Positions 8,379-16,963 are shown, counted from the stretch's first letter. The stretch: 64,000 nt of DNA from Mesoterricola silvestris (GCF_030295405.1 NZ_AP027080.1:3952001-4016000); one strand, 5' to 3'. Notes: generated from the sequence alone by a model not told the origin. Translations and numbers: made by a program.

Positions 8379-9515
8379 ATGATCAACGCATGGCTGAAGT
8401 CCATAGCCGGTTTCCTGCTGGCGTGTATGGCGCTGGACGCGCAAATCGGGAAGCCGGTGCCGGTCCAGTACGACGCCCTCGGAACGGTGGAACCCTTTGA
8501 CCCGGGTTCCATCAAGCGCATCGCATGGGGCAACCCGGGTGAAGAATGGTCGGCCACCTTCAGCTTTCCGCAAGGCTGGGTCGCGAGTGAATTCTGGAAA
8601 GGTCCACCCCCGGCGGTGAATCTTGAGGTCAAGGCCCCGGACGGGGGCGCCCAGGTTATGGCTTTGCCATTCAGGCACTACGGCTATGCCTTTGAAGGTG
8701 TGAATGGCGAATTCATCGGAAAGGTGAAGTGGGAAATGCCACACATGACCTTTCCTGGGCTCCACGACTTGTATTACGCCGAGCAGGCCACCTTCGGCCC
8801 ATGGGAGGTCGGGCGCGTCATCTGGCGCGTGGGCGGGTGCAGTGGCAACCCGCCGATGCTCTTCCTGCTCATCGTGCGAAATCGGGAATCAGGGCGGTGG
8901 AGGGTGTGCCAGGACGAATTCCAGTACCCACCCGCGCCCGATGGCGGGGACCCCATGCGGGCACGGGTCCACGAGGATGGGTCACTCGGGGTGACCTTAT
9001 GGAACTACCATGGCCGGAACTCAGCCATTATTTCTGGCTGGACCTTCCACGCTCGCCCTGGCGGAGAGATCCGCTGCGAGGCCACGAAGCCGAGGTTCTG
9101 TCTCTTCACCCGAACGGGTTCCGTGGCCACCCTGGCGGACACCCCCCGCGAAGCCATCCACATAGGCTACCAGGAAGCCGCATGGCACCTGGAGTCATGG
9201 AATGCGAAGGGGGGCAAGGCGCGGGCCTTCGCCCCCAGCCCGCGCCAATTGCTCACAGAGGACGCCCGCTATGGCGCCCCCATTCTGCCTCAGCCCGGAA
9301 CCCGAAGATTTCTGTGGGCCGCGGAACTCTATGTGGTGCCATGGAAGGGTAAGCCTGCGTGGATGAAACTGCCGGAGGCCCAAGCCCTGCTTAAAACCGG
9401 CCGCTGGGATGTCGTGCTTTTCCCGCTGGGAGAGGGAAAGGCCCTCTGCCAAAGGCTGGTCGAGCACAGACGCGATCTTCCGCACAGCACCCAGGGAAAC
9501 GGGACCCGCCGGTGA
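8379..9515 (+). CDS. Secreted hypothetical protein
   Basis: A 378-residue protein starting at ATG 8379 with CTGGAG upstream at 8366-8371 and a signal peptide (INAWLKSIAGFLLACMALDAQ). The mature part is rich in Trp, aromatic and Gly residues with short beta-strand-like segments and contains a cysteine in RVGGCSGNPP. No family is recognised. It lies 172 bases behind the DUF4139 pair on the same strand. The last ~12 codons run into a region shared with the inverted repeat copy at 9547, so the native C-terminus may have been altered by rearrangement. Confidence 0.6.
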   Translation: MINAWLKSIAGFLLACMALDAQIGKPVPVQYDALGTVEPFDPGSIKRIAWGNPGEEWSATFSFPQGWVASEFWKGPPPAVNLEVKAPDGGAQVMALPFRHYGYAFEGVNGEFIGKVKWEMPHMTFPGLHDLYYAEQATFGPWEVGRVIWRVGGCSGNPPMLFLLIVRNRESGRWRVCQDEFQYPPAPDGGDPMRARVHEDGSLGVTLWNYHGRNSAIISGWTFHARPGGEIRCEATKPRFCLFTRTGSVATLADTPREAIHIGYQEAAWHLESWNAKGGKARAFAPSPRQLLTEDARYGAPILPQPGTRRFLWAAELYVVPWKGKPAWMKLPEAQALLKTGRWDVVLFPLGEGKALCQRLVEHRRDLPHSTQGNGTRR

Positions 9516-9546
9516 GCCCGTTGGAGGCGACCGGGGCGAGGAGGAC

Positions 9547-9620
9547 GTGAACTGCCCTTCGCGCACCGGCCCTGCAGGCCTAACAACACCCTTTCCGCAC
9601 TCTCGGGCTGCGCCTGGGGA
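9547..9620 (+). repeat. Left copy of ~74-bp inverted repeat
   Basis: This segment is the imperfect reverse complement of 10700-10773. The two share a TTCGCGCACCGGCCCTG block, a central ACCCTTTCC and a CTCGGGCTGCGCCTG block, with equal length. The copy abuts the truncated 3' end of the primase remnant. Confidence 0.7.
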
Positions 9621-10534
9621 CGGCATCTTCCTTTGAGGGGATGAAATAGAGCCCATCCTTCTGTTTTTGAAAGTGCCCACCAGCGTTACCCGGCAGGCCA
9701 GCGGCACCAAGCCCCTCTCCTCTCCCAAGAAGCGCCTTGCGTGCATCCGTGATCTTGTGACGCAGTTCCGACTCAGTCCACAAAGGCCGGCAGCGTCCAT
9801 TGTAGGAACCCAGGAGCAGCGCTAGAGCTTCCTCATCCGTCAGTTCGAACCTGGCCAAGAGGGACATTACATCCCGGAACGTCCTAGTCCCTCCCTCCGC
9901 ATTGCCACCCTCCCCGGCAATTGACCCGGGGAGGGATTCCAGGAAGGCCCTCGCATCTCCAATCCTATCCATAGGGCTCGGCACACTCTCCGATTCAGAA
10001 GGAAGATCCTCCGGGATTTCTAGAAATCCGTTAGCGAGCATTGAGACCTCCCGGCAGGAAGTAGAGGCGCGCCGTGTCCTTCAAAACGGGCTGATCCACC
10101 CCTCTCATGAACTGGCCGAGGCCAAGTCGCTGGATGAGCCATGCGGTGGTTGCATCCCATTTCTCCGGGAGGACTGGCCGAGGCAGTGGGATGACCAGGC
10201 GGAAATGTGGCCAATTCCTCGTGTTGGACCAGGTGTTGTAGATGAGGTGATCGATGCCCTCCGATGCCAGATGAAGATCCACTTCCTCTGGATGGACTGG
10301 GCTTTGGATCATCTCCTTCACTCTCTTGCTCCGGCCGGTGGCGGGATCTACTGTTGCGTTGAGGACGCTGTTGTCGAAGTCCAAGAACAAGAGGTGAAGT
10401 GCCTCCACGTTCGCAACACCTCGAGTTGTCCCCGGTTTGAATGTGGCTGGAGAGATGGCGGGCATCAGCCTCTTCGCCGCCTCGAGGGACTCGGCCTTGG
10501 GCGTGGGCCGGGAAGCCTCGATGAATTCGACCAA
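9580..10534 (-). pseudogene. Broken phage/plasmid-type primase (replication protein)
   Basis: Two overlapping frames on the minus strand together resemble a mobile-element primase. The upstream frame (10534 down to 10031, 167 codons) has LLFLDFDNSV and NWPHFRLVIPLPRPV, like the primase-polymerase-type replication proteins of phages and plasmids. The downstream frame (10041 down to 9580, 153 codons) has SLLARFELTDEEALALLL and PLWTESELRHKITDARKA, the PriCT-like C-terminal helix bundle. The frames meet at an overlapping taa/ATG around 10031-10041, consistent with a single indel. The 3' end is lost at the repeat copy at 9547-9620 and the 5' end is next to the IS element. It is a relic, probably from an integrated plasmid or phage. 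Confidence 0.6.
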
Positions 10535-10699
10535 CTTGGGCCAAGTAGTTGTGTCCAGAATTTTCTGTAAGTCCGCTCCAGTAGGGATTTCCTCAGTCTA
10601 GGGCGGGCAGCCGCAGGCGGACCCCGCCCGGCCCGGCGAAACCGATCAGATTCCTGCTGATGACCATCCGCTGTGGGGCATGTGGAGAACGCGCAGCGG

Positions 10700-10773
10700 T
10701 CTCCAGGCGCAGCCCGAGGGTGTGGAAAGGGTGCGGGCAGGCCCGCAGGGCCGGTGCGCGAAGCGCAGTCCAC
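10700..10773 (-). repeat. Right copy of ~74-bp inverted repeat
   Basis: The imperfect reverse complement of 9547-9620. It lies between the left IS terminus and the transposase gene, so the two copies bracket the primase relic. Confidence 0.7.
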
Positions 10774-10850
10774 AGGCTTTCCATGCCTGAGCACGCTCCA
10801 CAGAGCATGGGTCGGCGCCATCAGGGCATGGAGCGACCATAGGAACAAGA

Positions 10851-12014
10851 TCACGCCGGTCCCCCCATGTGCACCCATGCCTGGCCGGTCCAGGCCTCGT
10901 TCTGTTCCATGAGAAGCGCCCCGTAGACGCGTTCCCGGCTTTCCGCATTGGGCCAAACCCGCACCAGTCGGCTCTTTCGCTTCAGCTCCTGGTTGAATCG
11001 CTCGACCATATTGGTCGTCCGCAGCCGCTTATGATGGCCCTCGGGTAGCGCCAGGACGGCCTGGAGGCTGTCCAGGTGCTCCTCCACGTAGTCCACTGCC
11101 TTGGGCGATTTCTCCTCCCAGCGCGCCCTCAGCAGACCGAGCAACTCCTGCGACCGGACGTAGTCCACGGCGTGGAGCACGGCCCTCACGTCTTCCCGGA
11201 AGGCCTTCTGGTCCGCCGCCTTGACCTGCTCGATCGACCTGCGGAGGAAGTGCGCCTGGCACTCCTGCCAGCTCGATCCGGGAAACGCCTTCGTCGCGGC
11301 CTGGCAGAGGCCCTCGTGGGCGTCCGAGACCAGCAGGTCGACCCCATGCAGGCCACGACCCTTCAGGTCCTTGAACAGGCCCTCCCAGGCCACCTCGGTC
11401 TCTCCGCCCCAATCCAGCCAGCCCAGGACCTCTCGCTCCCCCTTCTCGTTGACCCCAGCAGCCCATAGGAAGGCCCGGCTGCGGACGCGGTGGCCTTCCC
11501 GGACTTTGTCGAACCGGGCGTCAACGAGGAGATACGGAAAGGCACCCAAGGGCCGGGTCCGAAACGCTTCCACGGCCGGCTCGATGTCCTTTAGGATCTG
11601 GGATACCAGGCTGGGACTGACCTCTGCCCCGAAGGCCTCCTCCGCCAGCCTGCTCACGTTCCGGTTGGACACCCCGGCCAGCACCATCTGGCCGCAAGCG
11701 GCCAGCAGGGCGCGCTCGGATCTCTGCCAGCGCTCGAATAGGGCCGGCCGGAAGGAGCCGTTCCGGGCCTGCGGTACAGATAGCTCCAGGGCGCCGGCCA
11801 CGGTCTGGAAGCCACGATCCTTGTAGCCATTGCGATAGCCGTTAGGCCGTTCCATGCCCCGGGCGTTCCAGGGCGCCTCGAAATGGGCGTCGGCCTGGCT
11901 GTTGATCAGGGCCTGGGCCACGGCTTCCACCAGCACTCGGAAGCCCTCGCCTCCTGGCTGCGAAAACAGTCCTTCCACAGTCCCCTCGGGGACCTCAAAC
12001 TTCAACTCGGCCAT
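10851..12014 (-). CDS. IS256-family (mutator-type) transposase
   Basis: A full-length 387-residue DDE transposase of the Transposase_mut family. The conserved blocks are present: YLLVDARFDKVRE with the first Asp (about residue 163), LLVSDAHEGL with the second (about 231), the C/H block WQECQAHFLRR, and TTNMVERFNQELKRKSR with the catalytic Glu (about 339). Reading frame and length match active family members, so the enzyme is probably functional. It catalyses copy-paste or excision of the element via the terminal repeats. The start is at the ATG ending at 12014, preceded by AGGAAGCC on the minus strand. Codon use is similar to its surroundings, suggesting arrival from a GC-rich donor. Confidence 0.93.
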   Translation of the reverse strand: MAELKFEVPEGTVEGLFSQPGGEGFRVLVEAVAQALINSQADAHFEAPWNARGMERPNGYRNGYKDRGFQTVAGALELSVPQARNGSFRPALFERWQRSERALLAACGQMVLAGVSNRNVSRLAEEAFGAEVSPSLVSQILKDIEPAVEAFRTRPLGAFPYLLVDARFDKVREGHRVRSRAFLWAAGVNEKGEREVLGWLDWGGETEVAWEGLFKDLKGRGLHGVDLLVSDAHEGLCQAATKAFPGSSWQECQAHFLRRSIEQVKAADQKAFREDVRAVLHAVDYVRSQELLGLLRARWEEKSPKAVDYVEEHLDSLQAVLALPEGHHKRLRTTNMVERFNQELKRKSRLVRVWPNAESRERVYGALLMEQNEAWTGQAWVHMGGPA

Positions 12015-12217
12015 TGGCTTCCTTTCGTAGGCTTGCTTGCTCGCAACTTCAAACCTACTGGAGCCAGTGGCCCCTTTGCTACCCGGACACCTGGAATGGC
12101 GCGGGGGCTAACTTACAGAAGCTTTTATACACAACCGAAACCTCGAGGGCTTTCGCAGCGGAAGCTACCGAGGTAGTGATCTGGCCGTTGGCCTGAGCGC
12201 GGTTCAATCCCTTAGGA

Positions 12218-12457
12218 TCAGTCATTGGACCCTCCAGGGAGAGAGAGAAAGTCCCTCAAGTCCTCGGCAAGGATCCAGCGGTATCGCGATCCTGTCCGAA
12301 GCGCCCGGAGGTGGCCTTTCCTAGGCCAACGGCGAACGGTGCTGATTGGAGCACCAGTCACCTCAGAGACGTCCTCTGGGGTGAGGCGGTGTTTGCCCTT
12401 CAACCCTCCAGCTTCGAGGAGCGATTGAAAGTCAGGTAGTGTGGCTAGGTCAGGCAT
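12218..12457 (-). CDS. Small HTH DNA-binding protein, excisionase/AlpA-like
   Basis: A 79-residue protein. The ATG at 12457 is selected because TGGAGG lies 5-10 bases upstream; a longer frame to 12583 lacks support. Residues ~22-70 form a winged-helix MerR/excisionase-like helix-turn-helix: RLTPEDVSEVTGAPISTVRRW, then KGHLRALRTGSRYRWILAEDL, the usual shape of domains that read a helix, turn, recognition helix and a short wing. Such small proteins control excision or transcription in integrated elements. It lies between the IS and the PIN/Xre module in the accessory block. No integrase is visible nearby, so its partner may have been lost. Confidence 0.65.
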   Translation of the reverse strand: MPDLATLPDFQSLLEAGGLKGKHRLTPEDVSEVTGAPISTVRRWPRKGHLRALRTGSRYRWILAEDLRDFLSLPGGSND

Positions 12458-12885
12458 GGCGCCTCCAGAAATGCCGAAGCACGTTGGAGCGCCGCTTAGC
12501 GCTGGTTTGTTGACTTGAATCGTCGCCTGACGAAGGTGGTGTTGCCCGGATCGTTCGTGCTCGGGTAGGTTGATGCGTCCCAAGGACGCCGAGGACCCGA
12601 GTGATCCCCTTGAACCATTCTACTCCTCGTGAGCGCGGTATCAAGGCAGAACACCATGCACCACAGGGATCCGTCGTGACCGCCCAAGACCTCTGAAACC
12701 ATCCAGGATCATTTGATCCCTATTAAAGGGATCGCAGATCACTTTCAGTAGAGAGAATGTCGATCCAAATTCAGGTGCAGCCCCTGGGGGGAATTTGCTC
12801 CACACCTTGCGACCAATCCACCTGCCCTCGGCACTGCCCGTCGGAACTTCCTCAATGACCCACCGTCGGAGGATCTCTTGAAGGT
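12458..12885. other. 428-base stretch without a recognisable gene
   Basis: Short frames exist on the minus strand but none has a start with a ribosome binding site or a recognisable motif. A short palindrome around ATCCCTATTAAAGGGAT (12717-12733) is the only structure I notice. Base composition is lower in GC than the chromosomal part of the window. Confidence 0.4.
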
Positions 12886-13398
12886 TCAGGACTGGAGGAG
12901 ATCCCTAAAGGAGTCGAAAGGCATTTTGAACCGCCGGCTTTCCAAAGTAACCTTGGCCTCATCTGCCTCTTTGACGCTAAGAAGGCCGGCCCGAATGCCC
13001 ATGAGCAGAAGATCGGCTGTGCCGATCAATCGCGCTTCCCCAATGCGAGCAACTGCCTCCCGGCGGAACCGACCCTTTTCATCCGAGGCTAGGGACCATC
13101 CACGGGCGCTTGCCACTGCAAGGCAGGCGGCTTCCCCCTTTCCCATACGATCAGCGAGGTCTGAGTAAGTTGCCAACTCCCCCAGGTCCGTCATCGAATC
13201 GACCCGTAGGCCGCCGCTGGCGATGGCCATATCAATGGCCACGCGCTGCTCGTCCTGAGTTAATTCCCTCAAGACGGCCTCCGGCACTATGAATTCCATT
13301 CCCTGCAGTCCCCCGCACAGGCCCAGCCTGGAAATATGGACGAGGTTAATCAGAACGTTGGTATCAGTGACAACGATCTTGACAGGGGAGGGCATCAT
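12886..13398 (-). CDS. PIN-domain protein, probable toxin or ribonuclease
   Basis: A 170-residue PIN-fold protein. The acidic metal site is visible: TDTNVLIN near residue 12, a Glu in LRELTQDE near 45, GKGEAACLAVA near 88 and SDEKGRF near 105. PIN proteins of this size are Mg-dependent ribonucleases, commonly the toxin of type II toxin-antitoxin pairs (VapC-like). The start codon overlaps the stop of the upstream Xre-ImmA/IrrE gene (13395-13398), so the two are translationally coupled and the partner is the expected antidote or regulator. The 170-residue length is somewhat above the ~130-residue VapC average, mainly because of extra C-terminal helices. Confidence 0.82.
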   Translation of the reverse strand: MMPSPVKIVVTDTNVLINLVHISRLGLCGGLQGMEFIVPEAVLRELTQDEQRVAIDMAIASGGLRVDSMTDLGELATYSDLADRMGKGEAACLAVASARGWSLASDEKGRFRREAVARIGEARLIGTADLLLMGIRAGLLSVKEADEAKVTLESRRFKMPFDSFRDLLQS

Positions 13399-14645
13399 CG
13401 TTCGGAAGCCTCGCAGGTTTCGACATCCCCGGCCTCTACAGAAAGAAGGTCAAGGGCATCAGCAGGGCAACCCATCAGGAGCGCCAACTCCCGCAGTTTC
13501 CCACGCGAGATTTCTTCCCTTCGATAGGCTTCCAGGGCTAACCCCAGGAATCGCTGTTTAAAGGCGTTTCGCAGCCCTTCATGATCTGGGGTAGGTAGGT
13601 CGAGGAATGAATGGATCGACTTAGCCTTTCCAGCCTGCTCCTGGGTTTTCAGGTTCTCGAATTCCCGTTCGGTGATGAACCGAAGGTTTCGAAGGCGAAA
13701 GAGAGCGGATTGGCAACTGACACCGAAGGCGTAGGCCAATTGCACCACATCATAAAGTTGAAGGGCCTGAGAGCCTGGGTCGTTTCGCCCCTCCACATTC
13801 AAACTGCCAGCCTCGTCGAACAAATCCGCTGAGGGCCGACTCGGCTGCCCCTTCCCTAAACCTTGGATGAAGGCCCGGACACCGCTCTCCGGCAGAAGGA
13901 AGTTCGCCGCAAAGGAATTGGCTCGCACCTCCGTGAGTTCATCCCGCTCGGAGGCCTTGCTGACTAGGCCGAATTTGTCCCGGTCTACCAGCACATGAGC
14001 ATATTCGTGGACAAATGAGAAACGACGGCGCAGGTGGTGGTGAAGGCGATTGGCCACCACAAAGAAACCAACCTTGCGGTCATTCAAAGTAAGCCCGGAG
14101 ACATCGTCCACAAGATCCACCAAGCCCGTCCGCACACCTTGGGATTCGAGCAATTCAGTGACCTCCGGCAACGAAGTGTTGCCCAGCCCCAATCGGCGCC
14201 TTTCGCTTTCCGCAAGTCGCTGTCCTTGCTGGATAGCGTCCCATCGTGAGCGAAGCGGCGGATATGAATAAGTGGTTACCTGGGCCTTTTCGTGATCCAG
14301 ACCAAGGAACTGCTCGAGGCGAGTCAATTCCCGCCCAAGAGCCATGCAGGTCCTGAGCTTTTCGAGAACCTCGGGTTGGGATGCGACCTCGGGTTGAGCT
14401 CGGAACAACGCCGCCAGCGCATCCTCCTCCTCGAAGGCTTCCGCCAGGAAGTCCCGAATCTCCCGCCCGAACAAATAGGCCAAACGATCAAGTTCCAAAC
14501 TGGTGACCGATCGATTCCCCGCCTCAATCTGCACATAGGACGGACGAGAAACCCCAAGTTGGGTCGCGGCCTCTTCCTGAGTCATCTGACTGGCTTCCCG
14601 CGCTGCGCGGATGCGGCGGCTGAGTTCCTGCTGGGTAATAGCCAT
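13395..14645 (-). CDS. Xre-type HTH fused to ImmA/IrrE metallopeptidase
   Basis: A 416-residue protein. Residues ~5-60 are an Xre/Cro HTH (RIRAAREASQMTQEEAATQLGVSRPSYVQIEAG). Residues ~140-250 are a COG2856 domain with the zinc motif H213-E-Y-A-H217 in FVHEYAHVLVD and a downstream glutamate-containing helix (ELTEVRANSFAANFLLP). ImmA/IrrE proteins cleave repressors or act as stress-responsive regulators. The C-terminal ~130 residues are helical with no family that I recognise. The gene overlaps the PIN gene by 4 bases, forming a two-gene module that is probably autoregulated through the HTH at the AT-rich region upstream (14646-14900). All peptidase residues are intact. Confidence 0.85.
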   Translation of the reverse strand: MAITQQELSRRIRAAREASQMTQEEAATQLGVSRPSYVQIEAGNRSVTSLELDRLAYLFGREIRDFLAEAFEEEDALAALFRAQPEVASQPEVLEKLRTCMALGRELTRLEQFLGLDHEKAQVTTYSYPPLRSRWDAIQQGQRLAESERRRLGLGNTSLPEVTELLESQGVRTGLVDLVDDVSGLTLNDRKVGFFVVANRLHHHLRRRFSFVHEYAHVLVDRDKFGLVSKASERDELTEVRANSFAANFLLPESGVRAFIQGLGKGQPSRPSADLFDEAGSLNVEGRNDPGSQALQLYDVVQLAYAFGVSCQSALFRLRNLRFITEREFENLKTQEQAGKAKSIHSFLDLPTPDHEGLRNAFKQRFLGLALEAYRREEISRGKLRELALLMGCPADALDLLSVEAGDVETCEASER

Positions 14646-14940
14646 CGTGGCCTCCTGTCGATGGAGGATTTCCTTACAATCGTCTGCTGATTTGGCGACC
14701 CATGATATTCACCGAAGTGAGGGGCCAGCGCCGCTGGGGGGAATTTCGGGAGGAAAGACCCTCCCCACAGGGATCTCACTTAGTTTGATTTCAAAACCAG
14801 AATTGTCAATACGCGGATTTGAAGGTTGATTTTGAATCATACCCCAAAAAAGTTCAATGATTTCATGTTTTCTCGTTCAAGGGGTAACCACCTTGGCGAG
14901 CGATCCTTAAGGCATGGGTGAAAGTATGGGTGGAACCAAC
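14646..14940. other. AT-rich intergenic region upstream of the Xre-ImmA/IrrE gene
   Basis: No gene is seen. The part 14780-14880 is distinctly AT-rich compared with the rest of the window, with near-repeats of TTGATTTTGAATCAT and TTCAATGATTTCATG. It is a plausible promoter-operator for the divergent minus-strand module, but no clear -10/-35 pair could be fixed. Confidence 0.35.
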
Positions 14941-14978
14941 GCCAAAAAAAAGAAGCCCTTGTTTTTCAAGGGCTTTTT
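14941..14978 (-). terminator. Rho-independent terminator of tRNA-Ser
   Basis: A perfect stem AGCCCTTG/CAAGGGCT (14954-14961 and 14967-14974) with a five-base loop is followed on the minus strand by a run of eight T. It lies just downstream of the tRNA. T-richness on the other side may make it bidirectional. Confidence 0.85.
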
Positions 14979-14986
14979 CGCATTCT

Positions 14987-15076
14987 TGGCGGAGAGAGAG
15001 GGATTCGAACCCCCGGTGAGCTCACACCCACACCTGATTTCGAGTCAGGCGCATTCGACCACTCTGCCATCTCTCC
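14987..15076 (-). tRNA. tRNA-Ser(CGA), CCA encoded
   Basis: The minus strand folds as a class II tRNA. The acceptor GGAGAGA pairs with TCTCTCC, the anticodon arm CCTGA-CTCGAAA-TCAGG gives anticodon CGA (reads UCG), and there is a long variable arm and a TTCGAATC T-loop. The discriminator is G, as usual for serine, and CCA is encoded (14987-14989). It forms the boundary between the accessory block (1-14.9 kb) and ordinary chromosome, a typical integration neighbourhood. Confidence 0.95.
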
Positions 15077-15179
15077 AGGCCAGCCAGTCTACCAGAACCC
15101 GGCCCGCGTTGTCCCGGGGGACCGGTTCCCCCATCATGGAAATGCGGGCTCCCTTCCCGGGGCCCCTCGGGGGGTGGCC

Positions 15180-16241
15180 ATGCGCTTGCATTGGATCGTG
15201 GCGGGGATCGTGGTGGCGGCGCCTTTGGGGGCGGAGGGGTTGACGCGGGCGGCGGCTTCGCGGTTCGCGGGGCAGGTGCTGAAATCGGTGGAGCGGGAGT
15301 ATCCCAACAAGCTGGACCACACCATGGCGGGGGTGAAGGACGTGAAGGGGCCGCGGGAGCTGCATCCGGCGTTCTACGGGTGCTTCGACTGGCATTCCTG
15401 CGTGCATGGGCACTGGATGCTGGTGCGGATCCTGAAGACCTTTCCGGATCTGCCGGAGGCGGGGGGGATCCGGCTGGCGCTGGACCGGGATCTGGCGCCG
15501 GAGAATATCGCGGCGGAGGTGGCGTACTTCGTGGATCCGGGGCACAGGGGGTTCGAGCGCACCTATGGGTGGGCTTGGCTTCTGAAGCTGGCGGCGGAAT
15601 TGCGGGGCTGGGATGCGCCGGAGGCGCGGGAGTGGGCGCGGCAGCTCCAGCCGCTCACGGACGCGGTGGTGGCGCAGTTCGAGGCCTTCCTGCCCAAGCT
15701 CAGCTATCCGAACCGGGTGGGGGTCCACCCCAATACGGCCTTCAGCCTGGACCTGGCGCTGGACTATGCGCGGGCGGCGAAGGACGCGAAGTTCGAGGCG
15801 CTGCTCACGGAGCGGGCCCGCACCTACTTCGGCAAGGACCGCAAGGGGCCCATGGCCTGGGAGCCGGGGGGCGAGGACTTCCTTTCGCCCTGCCTGGAGG
15901 AGGCGGCCCTCATGGCGAAGGTGCTTCCGGCCCGGGAGTTCAAGCCCTGGGTGGAGGGCTTCCTGCCGGGGCTCCTGAAGACCGGGCTCCTGGCGCCGGC
16001 GGTGGTGTCGGACCGCAGCGATCCCAGGATCGTCCACCTGGACGGGCTGAACCTCAGCCGGGCCCGGTGCCTCCATGCGCTGGCGGCGGGGCTGGGGCCC
16101 CGGGATCCCCGGGCCAAGGCCCTGGAGAAGGCGGCCCTGGAGCATGCGGAGGCCGCCCTGCCCCACGTGGTGTCCGGCAACTACGAAGGGGATCACTGGC
16201 TGGCGACCTTCGCGGTGCAGCTTCTGGGGGAGCGGCGCTAG
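15180..16241 (+). CDS. Secreted DUF2891-family protein
   Basis: A 353-residue protein resembling DUF2891. Characteristic stretches are HPAFYGCFDWHSCVHGHWMLV near residue 60, FERTYGWAWLLKLAAEL near 123 and SYPNRVGVHPNTAFSLDLALDYA near 175, suggesting an alpha/alpha-toroid of the glycosidase or lyase type, though no activity is established for the family. A hydrophobic N-terminus (MRLHWIVAGIVVAAPLGAEG) looks like a signal peptide. The start is the ATG at 15180; a GTG two codons upstream at 15174 is possible, and both share a GGGGGTGG box. It stands alone, divergent from the tRNA. Confidence 0.82.
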   Translation: MRLHWIVAGIVVAAPLGAEGLTRAAASRFAGQVLKSVEREYPNKLDHTMAGVKDVKGPRELHPAFYGCFDWHSCVHGHWMLVRILKTFPDLPEAGGIRLALDRDLAPENIAAEVAYFVDPGHRGFERTYGWAWLLKLAAELRGWDAPEAREWARQLQPLTDAVVAQFEAFLPKLSYPNRVGVHPNTAFSLDLALDYARAAKDAKFEALLTERARTYFGKDRKGPMAWEPGGEDFLSPCLEEAALMAKVLPAREFKPWVEGFLPGLLKTGLLAPAVVSDRSDPRIVHLDGLNLSRARCLHALAAGLGPRDPRAKALEKAALEHAEAALPHVVSGNYEGDHWLATFAVQLLGERR

Positions 16242-16256
16242 GTTGTTCTCGATAAG

Positions 16257-16507
16257 CTGACCCCAGCCTTGATCTGAAGTTCTTTATCCTGCTTCTTCCC
16301 CTGGATCCTGTTTATCCCCGTTCGAAATACGCTGGGAGTTGTCGCCGCCTATGGGTCATGGACGTCGAGTAACTTGCGCTGCGACCCACCTCTGCATCAG
16401 CCCTGCGGAAACCGGGATGAACGCCGATGGATGGGATGAACGGGGATCCTTTCAACCTGGAACAGCCCCTTCATCATGGTTTCAAGGCACCTGGGGTTCG
16501 CCGACAC
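16257..16507 (+). repeat. Dispersed intergenic repeat, family A, copy 1
   Basis: About 250 bases aligned without net gaps to 30102-30352. Shared blocks include TTCTTTATCCTGC, CCCCTGGATCCTGTTTATCC, GACGTCGAGTAAC, CATCAGCCCTGCGGAAAC and CCCCTTCATCA. The GGATGAACGCCGATG core is shared with the palindrome at 53523-53661. It contains no good ORF. Confidence 0.8.
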
Positions 16508-16510
16508 GCC

Positions 16511-16963
16511 CTAGCGCCTCCTCTGGAAGAATCCCTGCAGCTGCCCCCGGCATTCCTCCTCCAGCAGCCCGCCCTCGAAGGCGAGCCGGTGGTTGAGGTT
16601 CACCCTAGCCAGTTCGTCCTGCATGCGGCTCACCCCCACCTTGGGGTCCCCCGCCCCGAAGACCACCCGTTCCACCCGGGCCAGGGTGAGGGCGCCGAAG
16701 CACATGAGGCAGGGTTCCAGGGTGACGTACAGGGTGGCGCCGGGCATGCGGTAGTTGCGCAGCCATTCGCCGGCGCTGCGCAGGGCCATGATCTCCGCGT
16801 GGGCGGAGGGGTCGTGGGAGGAGATGGGGCAGTTGTGGCCGCGGGCCACGAGCTTGCCGTCGGACACCAGGATGGCGCCGATGGGGACCTCGTCCTTGCG
16901 GTCGGCCTTCTCGGCCTCCTCCATGGCCAGCTTCATGAAGTAGATGTCATCGCCTGAAAACAT
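16511..16963 (-). CDS. tadA: tRNA-specific adenosine deaminase
   Basis: A 150-residue cytidine-deaminase-fold enzyme that converts A34 to inosine in tRNA-Arg(ACG). Zinc ligands and catalytic residues are in place: H55-A-E57 (with Glu as proton shuttle) and P84-C85-L-M-C88. The N-terminal MKLAMEEAEKA and EVPIGAILV blocks and C-terminal NHRLAFEGGLLEEEC are typical of TadA. Length is normal. The start ATG is immediately adjacent to the stop of the upstream exported-protein gene, with zero gap, suggesting co-transcription in a three-gene unit with the FAD oxidoreductase gene. No functional link between these products is apparent. Confidence 0.95.
   Translation of the reverse strand: MFSGDDIYFMKLAMEEAEKADRKDEVPIGAILVSDGKLVARGHNCPISSHDPSAHAEIMALRSAGEWLRNYRMPGATLYVTLEPCLMCFGALTLARVERVVFGAGDPKVGVSRMQDELARVNLNHRLAFEGGLLEEECRGQLQGFFQRRR

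Larger units (their letters stand above)
10548..12135 (-). mobile_element. IS256-family insertion sequence
   Basis: A complete IS256-type transposase is flanked by inverted termini. The left end 10548-10572 and the reverse complement of 12111-12135 agree at about 20 of 25 bases, sharing GTTGTGT at the tip and TTCTGTAAGT inside. An 11-bp inner inverted repeat (GCTCCAGTAGG) is also present on both sides. No target duplication is obvious next to these ends. The non-coding left end is unusually long (about 280 bases) and contains the second copy of the 74-bp inverted repeat. The element sits directly upstream of the broken primase. Confidence 0.7.

Noticed and set aside
10534-10600. Primase frame extending through the IS left end
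   Set aside because: The frame stays open to a stop near 10596, but the sequence 10548-10572 matches the inverted right terminus of the IS, so the extension is probably chance.
12450-12702. Two short minus-strand frames upstream of the HTH gene
   Set aside because: No start context, no motifs; one is only the unneeded 5' extension region of the HTH gene.
14987-15076. Attachment-site duplication of the tRNA-Ser 3' end
   Set aside because: I looked for the T-arm sequence elsewhere in the first 15 kb and found no convincing second copy.
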